Assembly: GCA_020860755.1 (NCBI GenBank)
Contig: JAJBTQ010000008.1
Coordinates: 1 to 64,000 of the forward strand
Direction of reading: 5' to 3'
Origin: Lachnospiraceae bacterium
GTDB taxonomy: Bacteria; Bacillota; Clostridia; Lachnospirales; Lachnospiraceae
Length of the DNA: 64,000 bases
Below the pieces are notes generated by a model. It saw nothing but the letters and a program-made list of their open reading frames with translations. It did not search any database and was not told where the DNA came from. The stretch's first letter is position 1. Every line of letters starts with the position of its first letter. Shown here in pieces: positions 33,787-47,128 of this stretch. The translations under genes were made by a program, and so were the position numbers.

Positions 33787-34203
33787 TTAGCGTACATATT
33801 TGCTGGCCTCTTTTAAACGCGCCATGGCACGGGAAAGGGCGGCCTTGGACTGATGATACTCGATCGTACTCTGATGCTGTCGGAGTTCTTCCTCCGCGCG
33901 CTCTTTCGCCTCGCGTGCCCTCCGTACATCAATCTCCTCGGGACGCTCGACGGTGTCCACCAGGACTTCGATTGAGTGATCCGCAAGACACTCTGCAAAG
34001 CCGCTTCCGCAGACAGCCGGAATTCTCGTTCCGGTATCCGTTACGACGACTAATTCCCCCTCCGTGATCGCCACGATATAGGGCTCGTGTCCGGCAAGGA
34101 ACTGAATGCTTCCGTCCAAAGCCGGAAGCTTGACAGACTCCGCCTCTCCGTCGTAAAACGTCTTGTCATATGCTAATATGTGCAGATGAAATGTATTAGC
34201 CAT
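33787..34203 (-). CDS. atpC: ATP synthase epsilon subunit
   Basis: A 138-residue F1 epsilon subunit. The N-terminal beta-sandwich (FHLHILAYDKTFYDGEAESV, then PALDGSIQFLAGHEPYI) is followed by a two-helix C-terminal domain (RRAREAKERAEEELRQHQ, then SRAMARLKEASKYVR). The helices can inhibit ATPase activity in this family. It is the last gene of the operon, 41 bp after atpD. Its ribosome site is weak (ACGAG close to the ATG), which would fit a low relative requirement of one copy per complex. The operon terminator follows. Confidence 0.95.
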   Translation of the reverse strand: MANTFHLHILAYDKTFYDGEAESVKLPALDGSIQFLAGHEPYIVAITEGELVVVTDTGTRIPAVCGSGFAECLADHSIEVLVDTVERPEEIDVRRAREAKERAEEELRQHQSTIEYHQSKAALSRAMARLKEASKYVR

Positions 34204-34244
34204 TACTCGTTTTCTTTCTCTTGTTCTTCTGTCTCATAGTGATT

Positions 34245-36793
<2,549 letters not shown>

Positions 36794-36808
36794 GCCGTCA
36801 CCCTTAAG

Positions 36809-38581
36809 TTATTTCTCGTCGCTGTCTGCAGCACCGGTGTCACTGCCGGTGTCGCTGCTGTCTGCGCTGTCACTGCCGGCATCACTGCCCTCTGCAGTGC
36901 TGTCACTACTGTCGCTGCTGTCCGAACTGCTGCTGTTGGCACTGGCGTCACTGTCCGTGCTGCTGTCGCTTCCGGCTTCACTGTCCGCTGCAGCGCTGTC
37001 GCTGCTGTCCGTGCTGCTGTCGCTGCTGCCCGCTGCAGCGCTGTCCTCTTTTTTCTCCACTATGCCGTACTCATCGGCATGCGTGTTCAGGAATGATTGG
37101 GCCTCATCCAAAATACGTTGGCCAAGCTCATCCGATAATTCCTGCTTCTCCTTGATCTCATCCATGATATCCGCAAACGCAGTGGAAAAATAGTGAACCA
37201 GATCTCCCTGCACCTTTTTTATATTTTTCTTCGGCACATTCAATAAGAGCTTGTGCGTGGATATCCAGAGTATGACCACCTGATCCGCCATGGAAAGTGG
37301 ATGATACAGCGGCTGTTTTAAGAGCTCCATCAGGCCGTCGCCGTATTCCAGCTCTTCTTTTGTCCCTTCATCCAGATCGGAGCTGAACTGTGTGAAGGAT
37401 TCCATTTCACGATATTGTGCCAGATCGATACGGATACTGCCGGCAGCCTTCTTCATGGCCTTTGTCTGGGCATCGCCGCCGACACGGGACACGGACAACC
37501 CGACATTAACTGCCGGCCGCTGGCCCGCGAAGAACAGATCGGTCTCCAAAAAGATCTGGCCGTCCGTGATCGAGATCACGTTCGTCGGAATATATGCCGA
37601 GACATCCCCTTCCTGCGTCTCAATGATCGGAAGGGCTGTGATAGAGCCGCCTCCCAGCTCGTCGCTTAAGTGGCTGGCACGCTCCAACAGTCTGGAATGC
37701 AGATAGAACACATCGCCCGGGTAAGCTTCACGTCCGGGGGGACGCTCCAGTAAAAGGGACAATGCGCGGTAAGCCACCGCATGCTTGGACAGGTCATCGT
37801 AGACAATGAGCACGTCCTTGCCCTGATGCATAAAGTACTCCGCCATCGCCGTCCCCGCATACGGGGCAATGTACTGCAGCGGAGCAGGATCGCTGGCCAT
37901 AGCCGCCACGATAATGGTATGCGACATGGCATCATACTGCTTTAACGTCTGTGCCAGCTTTGCGATGTTGGACGCTTTCTGTCCGATCGCAACATAGATA
38001 CAGATCACACCGTTGTCCTTCTGGTTGATGATCGCATCTACTGCAATAGATGTCTTTCCCGTCTGCCGGTCACCGATGATCAGCTCTCTCTGTCCCCTGC
38101 CGATCGGGAACATGGAGTCAATGGCTAAAATGCCCGTCGCCATGGGAACGCTGACGGACTGCCGGTCCACAATCCCCGGTGCAGGCTCCTCGATGGCTCG
38201 ATATTCATCCGTCTGAATATCCCCTCCGCCGTCGATCGGCGCGCCCAATGCATTGATCACCCTGCCGACACATTTATCTCCAACCGGTAACCCGGCCATT
38301 TTTTTCGTCCTCGTAACTTTGGTACCTTCGCCGACTCCGATATCCTGGCCAAACAGGATAACGCCGATCTCACCGGACCGCACATCCTGCACCATACCCT
38401 TGACGCCGTTCTCAAAGACAACGACTTCCCCGTACATGGCCTGATCGATGCCGTATACCGTGACAATGCCGTCACCGCACCATATAACAGTACCGACCTC
38501 ACGATCTTTTGTCTCAAAATCGAAATCCTGGATCTCCTCTTTCAAGATCGAGATGATCTCATTTGAATTGATCGTGCTCAT
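36809..38581 (-). CDS. atpA: ATP synthase alpha subunit with Ser/Asp-rich C-terminal tail
   Basis: A 590-residue non-catalytic F1 subunit. The Walker A loop GDRQTGKTSIAVDAI lies near residue 170 and GQRELIIG precedes it; the arginine-finger region VGLSVSRVGGDAQ is intact. The conserved part ends near residue 512. The last 78 residues are almost wholly Ser, Asp, Ala, Gly, Thr and Glu (DSSDSSDST-like), strongly acidic and surely disordered. Typical AtpA proteins are 500-510 residues, so this is exceptional for a cytoplasmic enzyme. The ATG at 38581 overlaps the atpH stop (TGATG) behind AGGAGG; an in-frame TTG lies one codon earlier. Confidence 0.95.
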   Translation of the reverse strand: MSTINSNEIISILKEEIQDFDFETKDREVGTVIWCGDGIVTVYGIDQAMYGEVVVFENGVKGMVQDVRSGEIGVILFGQDIGVGEGTKVTRTKKMAGLPVGDKCVGRVINALGAPIDGGGDIQTDEYRAIEEPAPGIVDRQSVSVPMATGILAIDSMFPIGRGQRELIIGDRQTGKTSIAVDAIINQKDNGVICIYVAIGQKASNIAKLAQTLKQYDAMSHTIIVAAMASDPAPLQYIAPYAGTAMAEYFMHQGKDVLIVYDDLSKHAVAYRALSLLLERPPGREAYPGDVFYLHSRLLERASHLSDELGGGSITALPIIETQEGDVSAYIPTNVISITDGQIFLETDLFFAGQRPAVNVGLSVSRVGGDAQTKAMKKAAGSIRIDLAQYREMESFTQFSSDLDEGTKEELEYGDGLMELLKQPLYHPLSMADQVVILWISTHKLLLNVPKKNIKKVQGDLVHYFSTAFADIMDEIKEKQELSDELGQRILDEAQSFLNTHADEYGIVEKKEDSAAAGSSDSSTDSSDSAAADSEAGSDSSTDSDASANSSSSDSSDSSDSTAEGSDAGSDSADSSDTGSDTGAADSDEK

Positions 38582-39090
38582 CAATCCTCACCTCCTGTTA
38601 ACTTCTTCCCTAACGCATTCATGCGTTCCCGCAGGCTCCAGTCGTATTCCTGGTCGCCGACGGTCAATATAAATCCTCCGACCAAAGAAGGATCCTGACA
38701 CTCTTTCAGATCGACGTCCTGTGCGTCATAGGTCTTTAAGAGGAACTTTTTGATCCCTTCCATCTGCTCGTCGTTCGGAGGGGTCACATATGTAAGTGTC
38801 GCGTTTACGATCCGGTTGTGTGTGTTGGCATAGATCTGATACTCCGACATGATCTCTTCTACGGACGGCACACAACTATTCCGGCAGAGGACCTTCATAA
38901 AATTGCGCATGTCCTCCGGAAAGATACGATCCACGATCTCATCCTTTTTGTCCAGATAGATCTCCGGATTACAAAGGACGTCCTTAAGCTCCGGCGACTC
39001 TTCAAAAATAGACAGAGTATCCCCGGCACTGTCCTGTGAGATGCCAAGCTCCCACAACACTCTTACATATCTGGAAGCTGTCTGTGTCAT
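38581..39090 (-). CDS. atpH: ATP synthase delta subunit
   Basis: A 169-residue F1 subunit linking the peripheral stalk to the head. The N-terminal helical bundle (SRYVRVLWELGI, then LKDVLCNPEIYLDKKDEIVDRI) and the C-terminal DPSLVGGFILTVGDQEYDWSL segment are typical of OSCP/delta. It stands one base after atpF and overlaps atpA by a base. Confidence 0.93.
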   Translation of the reverse strand: MTQTASRYVRVLWELGISQDSAGDTLSIFEESPELKDVLCNPEIYLDKKDEIVDRIFPEDMRNFMKVLCRNSCVPSVEEIMSEYQIYANTHNRIVNATLTYVTPPNDEQMEGIKKFLLKTYDAQDVDLKECQDPSLVGGFILTVGDQEYDWSLRERMNALGKKLTGGED

Positions 39091-39091
39091 A

Positions 39092-39571
39092 CTACTCCTC
39101 CGTCTTTTTCAAAAACTCGTTGTAAATCTCTTCATCCGTCATGTCCGAATTGGCACTCGACACGATCTTGACAGCGGCCTGCATAGCAAGATCGCCAATC
39201 TCGGCCTGCGCTTCCTGGAGCGCTTTTTCGCGCTCCCGTTCCACATCGAGGTTGGCATTTTTTAAGAGCTCCGTCGCTTTGTTCTGCGCGTCGCCGACGA
39301 TCTGCTTATACTGGTCCTCTCCCCGCTTCTGCGCGTTCTCTATGATCTGCACAGACTCCTGCTTTGCGCCGGAGAGAGAATCCTCGTATTGCTTCTTTAG
39401 GCTCTCCGCTTCTTTATTCTTTTTATCAGCGGTCGCAAACTGATCGTCTATCATCTGCCTTCTCTTATCGATGATATTGAGAACCGGACGAAACAGAGGG
39501 ATCCAAAGTACAACAATGAAAATGATCAGATTGATAAAGACCCAGATCATATTTGAATCGATTCTTAACAT
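39092..39571 (-). CDS. atpF: ATP synthase subunit b
   Basis: A 159-residue peripheral-stalk protein. One N-terminal membrane helix (MIWVFINLIIFIVVLWIPLF) is followed by a long hydrophilic coiled coil (INIIDKRRQMIDDQF region to the end). Only one b gene is present, so the stalk is probably a homodimer. AAGGAAGG lies 9 nt before the ATG. Confidence 0.93.
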   Translation of the reverse strand: MLRIDSNMIWVFINLIIFIVVLWIPLFRPVLNIIDKRRQMIDDQFATADKKNKEAESLKKQYEDSLSGAKQESVQIIENAQKRGEDQYKQIVGDAQNKATELLKNANLDVEREREKALQEAQAEIGDLAMQAAVKIVSSANSDMTDEEIYNEFLKKTEE

Positions 39572-39640
39572 AACGCAAGTCCTTCCTTACATTTCCTTAC
39601 ATGAATCGTGACCCGATGAGCATAACTCTCCCTGCGGGAA

Positions 39641-39865
39641 TTACGACCCACTATTGAGCATAACAATGATAAGGATCGCGACAACCATCCCGTAAATAGC
39701 GGTTGCCTCCGCCAATGCGCATCCAAGCAAAAGATTCCGCATGATCTTACCGTCAGCCTCCGGCTGTCTCGCTACCGCGTCCACGGCTCTGCTCGTTGCA
39801 ATGCCGATTCCGATACCGGCTCCGATTCCAGTGATTGCTGCAATTCCAGCTCCAAGTGCTACCAT
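39641..39865 (-). CDS. atpE: ATP synthase subunit c
   Basis: A 74-residue hairpin proteolipid. Helix one carries the GAGIGIGIA glycine motif, the polar loop is ARQPEA, and helix two contains the ion-binding Glu in [11 protein letters not shown]. In sodium-dependent c subunits a Gln (Q32 of Ilyobacter tartaricus) and a Ser after the Glu help bind sodium. At the aligned positions this protein has Ile and Ala, so the sequence favours protons, though the TxIY after the Glu remains. This is an inference from motif alignment by eye. AAGGAG precedes the ATG. Confidence 0.95.
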   Translation of the reverse strand: MVALGAGIAAITGIGAGIGIGIATSRAVDAVARQPEADGKIMRNLLLGCALAEATAIYGMVVAILIIVMLNSGS

Positions 39866-39896
39866 AATTTCTCTCCTTTTCTTAAAAAATTTTTGG

Positions 39897-40595
39897 CTAA
39901 CCTTCTACTGCTTCATTCAAATATAGGGCGGTCAGGAATACGAAAACATATGCCTGTAAAAGTCCATCAAATATATCAAAGTATAGGCTTAAGACCATGG
40001 GGACGACCTCGGGGATCGCCATCTTGATCAGCTCCATGATCACGAACGCACCGACAACGTTGCCGAAAAGTCGCATACAGAGCGAAAACGGCCGGATTAT
40101 GATCTCCAGTACGTTAAGAGGTGTCATAATGGCAACGGGCTCCGTAAAGCTCTTGGCCCATCGTCTTACTCCGTTCGCATGAATCCCGGCGTATTCGACG
40201 ACTACGATACTCATAACTGCCAGGGCAATGGTTACGTTTAGATCCTTTGTCGGCGGCTTTACGCCAAACAGGCCCGTGATATTCGCGATGCCGATAAACG
40301 TGCACACACACATCAGATAGGGGGCATAGATCTTTGCGCCTCCCTCGAGCATACCGTCGAACATGTTATAGTACCATTCGATGCAAAATTCAACAAACAG
40401 CTGTTTCTTGTTTGGATTTTTCACTCGCAGATTGCGGGACAAGATGAACGCAACGATAAACACGGCAGCCATAATAAACCACATGACCACGATAGACTCG
40501 TCAATTTCGATCCCTTTTCCGATCGGAATCGTAAATGACGTCTTCACTGTCAAGTCGTCCATCAATTCTTTTCCGATATTGCTTCCCGTAGCCAT
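39897..40595 (-). CDS. atpB: ATP synthase subunit a
   Basis: A 232-residue membrane subunit of Fo with about five to six helices. The essential half-channel arginine is in [19 protein letters not shown] around residue 165, and [20 protein letters not shown] forms the last helix. It is the first gene of the operon. No atpI gene precedes it in this window. The ATG at 40595 is directly preceded by AAAGGGGGTG, and a CCCTTTGGAAAGGG hairpin separates an upstream AAGGAG from it, so start usage may be structure-dependent. Confidence 0.94.
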   Translation of the reverse strand: MATGSNIGKELMDDLTVKTSFTIPIGKGIEIDESIVVMWFIMAAVFIVAFILSRNLRVKNPNKKQLFVEFCIEWYYNMFDGMLEGGAKIYAPYLMCVCTFIGIANITGLFGVKPPTKDLNVTIALAVMSIVVVEYAGIHANGVRRWAKSFTEPVAIMTPLNVLEIIIRPFSLCMRLFGNVVGAFVIMELIKMAIPEVVPMVLSLYFDIFDGLLQAYVFVFLTALYLNEAVEG

Positions 40596-40746
40596 CACCC
40601 CCTTTCCAAAGGGATAGGTCTCCTTTTTGTCTTATAAAAGAGCGTTCCAAATAGCATTATACCTCATCTTATGAGAAAAATCACTATAAAATTAAACTTT
40701 TTGTAAAATCCCAGTTTTGTGATGAGAATACTTCCGCTTTTTTCTA

Positions 40747-40773
40747 AAAAATGCCGGTGCATCCCGCATCGGC
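40747..40773 (-). terminator. Terminator of the dapA-dapB unit
   Basis: GCCGGTGC (40753-40760) pairs with GCATCGGC (40766-40773), one G-T pair. The minus-strand tail is ATTTTTT. Confidence 0.83.
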
Positions 40774-40784
40774 CTGCCTCATCT

Positions 40785-41543
40785 TCAGCCGCGGATCACG
40801 TCGCCCATATCATAGAGCCCTGCCGGTTTTCCGGCAAGGAAGTGGGCGGCCGCAATGGCTCCCTTCGCGAAGATCGATCTGGAGTTCGCCACATGCTTTA
40901 AAGAGACGATCTCATCCGTACCGCAGAACATTACCTCGTGCTCCCCGACGATATTGCCGCCGCGGATGGACTGGATTCCGATCTCATACTTTCCGCGCTG
41001 CTTGCGCTCTGAGCTGCGGTCGAACTTGTAGTCATAGGCGTCGTTCATGGCCTCGTTGACTGCGTCCGCCAGCGCAAGGGCCGTTCCGCTCGGCGCGTCC
41101 AGCTTTCGGTTGTGGTGCTTTTCTAAAATCTCAATGTCAAAGCCGGCTCCCGCGAGTGCCCGCGCCGCCGGTTTTAAGAGTTCGATCAGCGTGTTGATGC
41201 CGAGGGACATGTTGGCCGATTGTAAGACAGCCACTTCCCTTGCCGCTTCCCGCACTACTTCCTCCTGATCATCTGAAAGCCCTGTCGTGCACAGGACGAG
41301 AGGAATGCGATTCTCAACACAGTGGGCGATCACCCCGTCGACACAGCTTGCAGTGGAAAAATCGATCACGACATCGGCAGCCTCGCTGCAGTCTGTGATC
41401 GCCTCGTAGACCGGATAGTCATAATTCTTCTCCGTATTGATATCTACGCCCGCCACGATCGTGGTATCTTCTTCGGCCGCGCACAGGTCGCTGATCACCC
41501 TGCCCATCTGGCCGTTGCATCCGTTCATGATCACTTTTATCAT
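40785..41543 (-). CDS. dapB: 4-hydroxy-tetrahydrodipicolinate reductase
   Basis: A 252-residue NAD(P)H-dependent enzyme of lysine and diaminopimelate synthesis. The nucleotide-binding loop is NGCNGQMG at residues 7-14, and the catalytic/substrate motif is EKHHNRKLDAPSGTAL around residues 140-155 with the conserved His pair and Lys. AGGAGG precedes the ATG. It lies 112 bp after dapA on the same strand. Confidence 0.96.
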   Translation of the reverse strand: MIKVIMNGCNGQMGRVISDLCAAEEDTTIVAGVDINTEKNYDYPVYEAITDCSEAADVVIDFSTASCVDGVIAHCVENRIPLVLCTTGLSDDQEEVVREAAREVAVLQSANMSLGINTLIELLKPAARALAGAGFDIEILEKHHNRKLDAPSGTALALADAVNEAMNDAYDYKFDRSSERKQRGKYEIGIQSIRGGNIVGEHEVMFCGTDEIVSLKHVANSRSIFAKGAIAAAHFLAGKPAGLYDMGDVIRG

Positions 41544-41655
41544 GCTTCCGGTTCCTCCTGTATATAAAAACTATTGCACTGTAATTATCAGGCCCCCGCA
41601 GAGCCCTGCGGGGGCGCAAACATTTCGTCTCAAAATATCGCTGTATAGCCCAAAA

Positions 41656-42540
41656 TTACAACAAGCCGAAATTAGTAAGCTCCTGCTTAAGGACTTCCCG
41701 GTGCGGCTCCTCCATCTCCGTGAGCGGAGGACGCAGCGGTCCGGCCGGCATACCAAGGATCTCCATAGCTGCCTTGACTGGAATAGGGTTCACCTCGCTG
41801 AAAAGCGCATTGATAAGCGGAACAGCGTCGAGCTGGATCTTCATCGCCTTTTCGCGGTCCCCCTCAAGATATTCCATCACCATATCGTGAGTCTGCTGCG
41901 GCGCCACATTGGACAGCACCGAGATCACGCCGATCCCTCCGATGGAGAGCAGCGGCAGGACCTGTCCGTCCTCACCGGAGTAGAGCTCCAGTTTGCCGTC
42001 GCAAAGATGCATCATCTCCGCCGACTGCGCAAGATTGCCCGCGGCATCCTTGATGCCCACGATGTTGGGTACATTCTTTGTAAGCTCCGCAACCGTAGCC
42101 GGAAGAATGTTGCAGCCGGTCCTGGAGGGAACATTATAGATGATAAGAGGCGCCTTGATCGCGTTGGCAACAGCCGTATAATGCGCCACAAGGCCCTTTT
42201 GTGTCGCCTTGTTGTAGTAGGGAGTCACAACAAGCACGCCATCCACTCCGCAGCTGTCAGCCGCCTGGGACAGCTCAATGGCCGTCCGGGTGCTGTTGCT
42301 TCCCGACCCCGCAATGACAGGGATCCGGTGTTTTGTAAACTCAACTGCGGCACGGATCACATCCACGTGCTCCGCCTCCGTCAGTGTAGCGCTCTCCCCC
42401 GTAGTGCCCGCGATGATAATGGCATCCGTTCCGTGATCGATCTGATAATTGATGTTGGACTCCAGCGCATCGTAGTCCACCTCATAGTTATCCTTCATCG
42501 GTGTCACGATCGCGACACCTGCTCCTGTGAAAATAGGCAT
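41656..42540 (-). CDS. dapA: 4-hydroxy-tetrahydrodipicolinate synthase
   Basis: A 294-residue TIM-barrel aldolase condensing pyruvate with aspartate semialdehyde. GTTGESATLTEAEH lies near residues 45-58, the catalytic Tyr region is IYNVPSRTGCN near 133-143, and the Schiff-base lysine is in VGIKDAAGNL near 160. First committed step toward lysine; together with dapB and dapL it defines the diaminopimelate aminotransferase route. Starts behind GGAGG. Confidence 0.96.
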   Translation of the reverse strand: MPIFTGAGVAIVTPMKDNYEVDYDALESNINYQIDHGTDAIIIAGTTGESATLTEAEHVDVIRAAVEFTKHRIPVIAGSGSNSTRTAIELSQAADSCGVDGVLVVTPYYNKATQKGLVAHYTAVANAIKAPLIIYNVPSRTGCNILPATVAELTKNVPNIVGIKDAAGNLAQSAEMMHLCDGKLELYSGEDGQVLPLLSIGGIGVISVLSNVAPQQTHDMVMEYLEGDREKAMKIQLDAVPLINALFSEVNPIPVKAAMEILGMPAGPLRPPLTEMEEPHREVLKQELTNFGLL

Positions 42541-42637
42541 ATCGATTCCTCCTGATACTCCCCATTGTAAAAAAAGGCCGGAAAAATGTCAACCGCCCGG
42601 AAACCTCCGGGCAGTCCGATCTGACCGCTTCTTACGG

Positions 42638-43129
42638 TCAGCTTAATTTTTCGGTTCGGATCTCGAAAATATCATCTGCATAGTCATGCAGGCACGCTCC
42701 GAGGACACGTCCCGTCAAAATGATGTCCATGTCATCCGGTCTCTGTTCCAAAAGACCGACCAGATCCTCCTCCGTGACGATCCCCTCATCCGCCAGGCCG
42801 AGTACCTCATCTAAGATCAGCCTGCTGCACTCTGCCGTCTGAAAGACTTTGTGAACATAGCTGAGGCCATTTATCATATTCCTCTGCTCTTCGAGCTGTT
42901 CCGGCTGCGAGAGCTCACTGTAGTACTTTTGAGACTTTTGAAAACGGAATACCCGGATCTCCGGCTCCAACCGCTCCAGATAAACAATCTCCTCCGTATC
43001 CTTCTTTTTTAAAAACTCGATCACAACAACAGAGCCGTGGTGACATGCCTCCTGAATCGCATAACCAAGCGCTGCTGAAGTCTTTCCCTTTCCGTTCCCG
43101 TAAATAACCTGAACCTTTCCTCTGGCCAC
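42638..43129 (-). CDS. cobO: Corrinoid adenosyltransferase, CobA/CobO/BtuR type
   Basis: A 163-residue P-loop ATP:cob(I)alamin adenosyltransferase. The P-loop is GNGKGKTSAALGYAIQ at about residues 11-26, and Asp/Glu of the Walker-B-like segment are in RLILDEVLGL around 105. It attaches the adenosyl group to cobalamin or a precursor. No other cobalamin genes are nearby, so it may serve salvage. The start is GTG behind GGAGGAGGG. Confidence 0.92.
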   Translation of the reverse strand: MARGKVQVIYGNGKGKTSAALGYAIQEACHHGSVVVIEFLKKKDTEEIVYLERLEPEIRVFRFQKSQKYYSELSQPEQLEEQRNMINGLSYVHKVFQTAECSRLILDEVLGLADEGIVTEEDLVGLLEQRPDDMDIILTGRVLGACLHDYADDIFEIRTEKLS

Positions 43130-43291
43130 GGTTTGTCCCTCCTCCGGTTATTCTCATAAAAATCATAAGTAAAATACCATACCCCTGCCAAAATTACAAC
43201 TGTGTTTTTATAAGAAAAAAAGCGCTTAAACCGGTAATTTTTCGTTAATTTTTTCGCCTAAAAAGTTCGAAAAAAGCAAGACAATATCTGC

Positions 43292-43320
43292 TTGCAAAAC
43301 GAAAGAAATATCGCTATACT
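43292..43320 (+). promoter_or_regulatory. Sigma-A promoter of typA
   Basis: TTGCAA (43292-43297), 17-bp spacer, TATACT (43315-43320), 39 bp before the start. Confidence 0.82.
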
Positions 43321-43358
43321 GTTGCATGTTGGAAAAAAACAAGAAGGAGGGCCCGGTT

Positions 43359-45191
<1,833 letters not shown>

Positions 45192-45221
45192 GAGTGAAAA
45201 CCGGGCAGCACTATATAAAAC

Positions 45222-45254
45222 AGGCCTGTGCAGAATATCTGCACAGGCCTTGTT
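45222..45254. terminator. Bidirectional terminator between typA and dapL
   Basis: A perfect 13-bp stem, AGGCCTGTGCAGA (45222-45234) with TCTGCACAGGCCT (45238-45250), followed by TGTTTC on plus and TTTTATATAG on minus. Confidence 0.9.
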
Positions 45255-45281
45255 TCATAATTATGTTATCCGCTGTTTAGC

Positions 45282-46496
45282 TTACAGCGCCTTGATCCGC
45301 TCTAATGCTGCCATCGTGTTCTCATGCGTGCCGAACGCTGTTAATCGGAAGTAGCCCTCTCCGCTCGGTCCGAAGCCGGATCCGGGCGTTCCGACCACAT
45401 TCGCTGTGTCAAGCAAATAGTCAAAAAATTCCCACGAGCTCATTCCATCCGGCGTCGCAAGCCAGATATACGGTGCATTCACGCCGCCGTATATCTCAAA
45501 ACCGGCTTCCGTAAGCCCGCTTCGAATCGCAGACGCGTTCCACATATAGTAGGCAACCAGGTCTTTGATCTGTGCCTTCCCGGCGTCGCTGTAGACTGCC
45601 TCTCCCGCACGCTGCACGATATAGGGCGCTCCGTTGAATTTTGTACCGTGGCGCCTCGCCCACATGGCGTTTAATGAGACCTCCCCGCACTTCAATTCCT
45701 TGGGGACAACCGTATATCCGAGACGGACTCCGGTAAATCCGGCGTTCTTCGAAAAGCTCTTCATCTCGATCGCACAGGTGACAGCTCCGTCACACTCATA
45801 GATGGTGTGAGGTACGTTATCTTCCGTGATATAGGCCTCGTAGGCACCGTCATAGAGGATCACCGCGCCGACGCGGTTCGCATAGTCTACCCAACCCTGA
45901 AGCTGATCCTTTGTAAGCGTCGTTCCCGTCGGATTATTCGGCAGGCACAAATAGATCAGATCCGGCGTCTGCTCCGGGAAATCCGGCACAAACCCGTTTT
46001 CCTTCACGCAGGGCATATAGATCACATCACTCCACATCCCGGTATCGGGGTCGTACGTCCCGGTCCGGCCGGCCATTACATTGGAGTCCACGTACACCGG
46101 GTAGACAGGATCACATACCGCTACGCGGTCGCTCACATCGAAGATCTCCTGAATATTGGCGGAGTCACTCTTCGCTCCGTCCGAGACAAAGATCTCATTC
46201 GGGCCGATACTGCAGCCTCTGGCTTTATAATCATTCTCCGCGATCGCGTTTCTGAGGAAGTCATAGCCGAGATCCGGCGCATAGCCGCGGAACGTCTCGG
46301 CCTGTCCCATCTCGTCGACCGCCTTATGCAGTGCATCGATGACGGCAGGTGCCAGCGGCTGCGTGACGTCTCCGATGCCTAAGCGGATCAGCTCCTTATC
46401 CGGATGGGCATCCTGATATTCGTTCACTTTCTTTGCGATCGTGCTGAACAGATAGCTTCCCGGAAGCTTTTGATAGTTTTCGTTGACTTTAAACAT
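45282..46496 (-). CDS. dapL: LL-diaminopimelate aminotransferase
   Basis: A 404-residue PLP enzyme converting tetrahydrodipicolinate directly to LL-diaminopimelate, bypassing the succinyl or acetyl steps. Family blocks are [20 protein letters not shown] near residues 36-55, [17 protein letters not shown] near 100-116, [16 protein letters not shown] near 180, and [14 protein letters not shown] with the PLP lysine near 241-254. The start at 46496 follows AAAGGAG; the longer frame has none. It complements dapA and dapB 3 kb away. Confidence 0.96.
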   Translation of the reverse strand: MFKVNENYQKLPGSYLFSTIAKKVNEYQDAHPDKELIRLGIGDVTQPLAPAVIDALHKAVDEMGQAETFRGYAPDLGYDFLRNAIAENDYKARGCSIGPNEIFVSDGAKSDSANIQEIFDVSDRVAVCDPVYPVYVDSNVMAGRTGTYDPDTGMWSDVIYMPCVKENGFVPDFPEQTPDLIYLCLPNNPTGTTLTKDQLQGWVDYANRVGAVILYDGAYEAYITEDNVPHTIYECDGAVTCAIEMKSFSKNAGFTGVRLGYTVVPKELKCGEVSLNAMWARRHGTKFNGAPYIVQRAGEAVYSDAGKAQIKDLVAYYMWNASAIRSGLTEAGFEIYGGVNAPYIWLATPDGMSSWEFFDYLLDTANVVGTPGSGFGPSGEGYFRLTAFGTHENTMAALERIKAL

Positions 46497-46561
46497 GATG
46501 TCAGCTCCTTTATATTTATTGCGTAAAGTATAGCATGAAAATCTTGGAACACGCAACATCG

Positions 46562-47110
46562 TTACGTATCCAACATAGCCAGGATCATCTGCGCCGTCTC
46601 GGTAAACGATGTCCCGTTGTCCATGCTGGTCTTCTGCAGGTAGCGGTGAGCCTCATTCTCCGTCATGTTGTTTCGGGACATGAGGATCCCCTTGGCCTGC
46701 TCAATGATCGCCTGCTCCTCCGGAGAACGCGTCTGCGGCCTGCCCTTTCTGCTCTTTCGCGCCCGGCGGACATTGTAGAGAACCATCTCCATGGTGGAGA
46801 GCAGTTCATGGGCCTGCAGGGGCAGGGACAGACTGATCACGTCAGGGTCTCCGTTTGAGGCCCAGTCCTCCCGTGATGTGATGGTGACCATCTGAAACTC
46901 CGCAGGAAGATATTCATTTAGTTCGCGATACATCATGTCCGGAAGGTGGTAAGCGCAGATGACGATCCCGTCATCCAGTTCGTTCGTCTCCTGAATCACC
47001 TGGGCGCCGGTCGTACAGATCCCGACCACATGAAACCCATTGCGGACAAGTATCGCTCTTATTTTTTCCCCGACTTCCGTCTTGGGGAACGCAATAATAA
47101 TCCCTGTCAC
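46562..47110 (-). CDS. ANTAR domain response regulator next to glnA
   Basis: A 182-residue RNA-binding regulator. A degenerate receiver domain ([23 protein letters not shown]; the usual phospho-acceptor Asp is not obvious) is followed by a C-terminal ANTAR domain, [28 protein letters not shown] near residues 130-157. ANTAR proteins bind paired hairpins in leader RNA and prevent termination, often in nitrogen metabolism. It follows glnA by 18 bp on the same strand and a terminator-like hairpin lies in the glnA leader, so autoregulation of the glnA unit is a natural inference. Confidence 0.92.
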   Translation of the reverse strand: MTGIIIAFPKTEVGEKIRAILVRNGFHVVGICTTGAQVIQETNELDDGIVICAYHLPDMMYRELNEYLPAEFQMVTITSREDWASNGDPDVISLSLPLQAHELLSTMEMVLYNVRRARKSRKGRPQTRSPEEQAIIEQAKGILMSRNNMTENEAHRYLQKTSMDNGTSFTETAQMILAMLDT

Positions 47111-47128
47111 GCCGCTTTGCCGCCTTCT

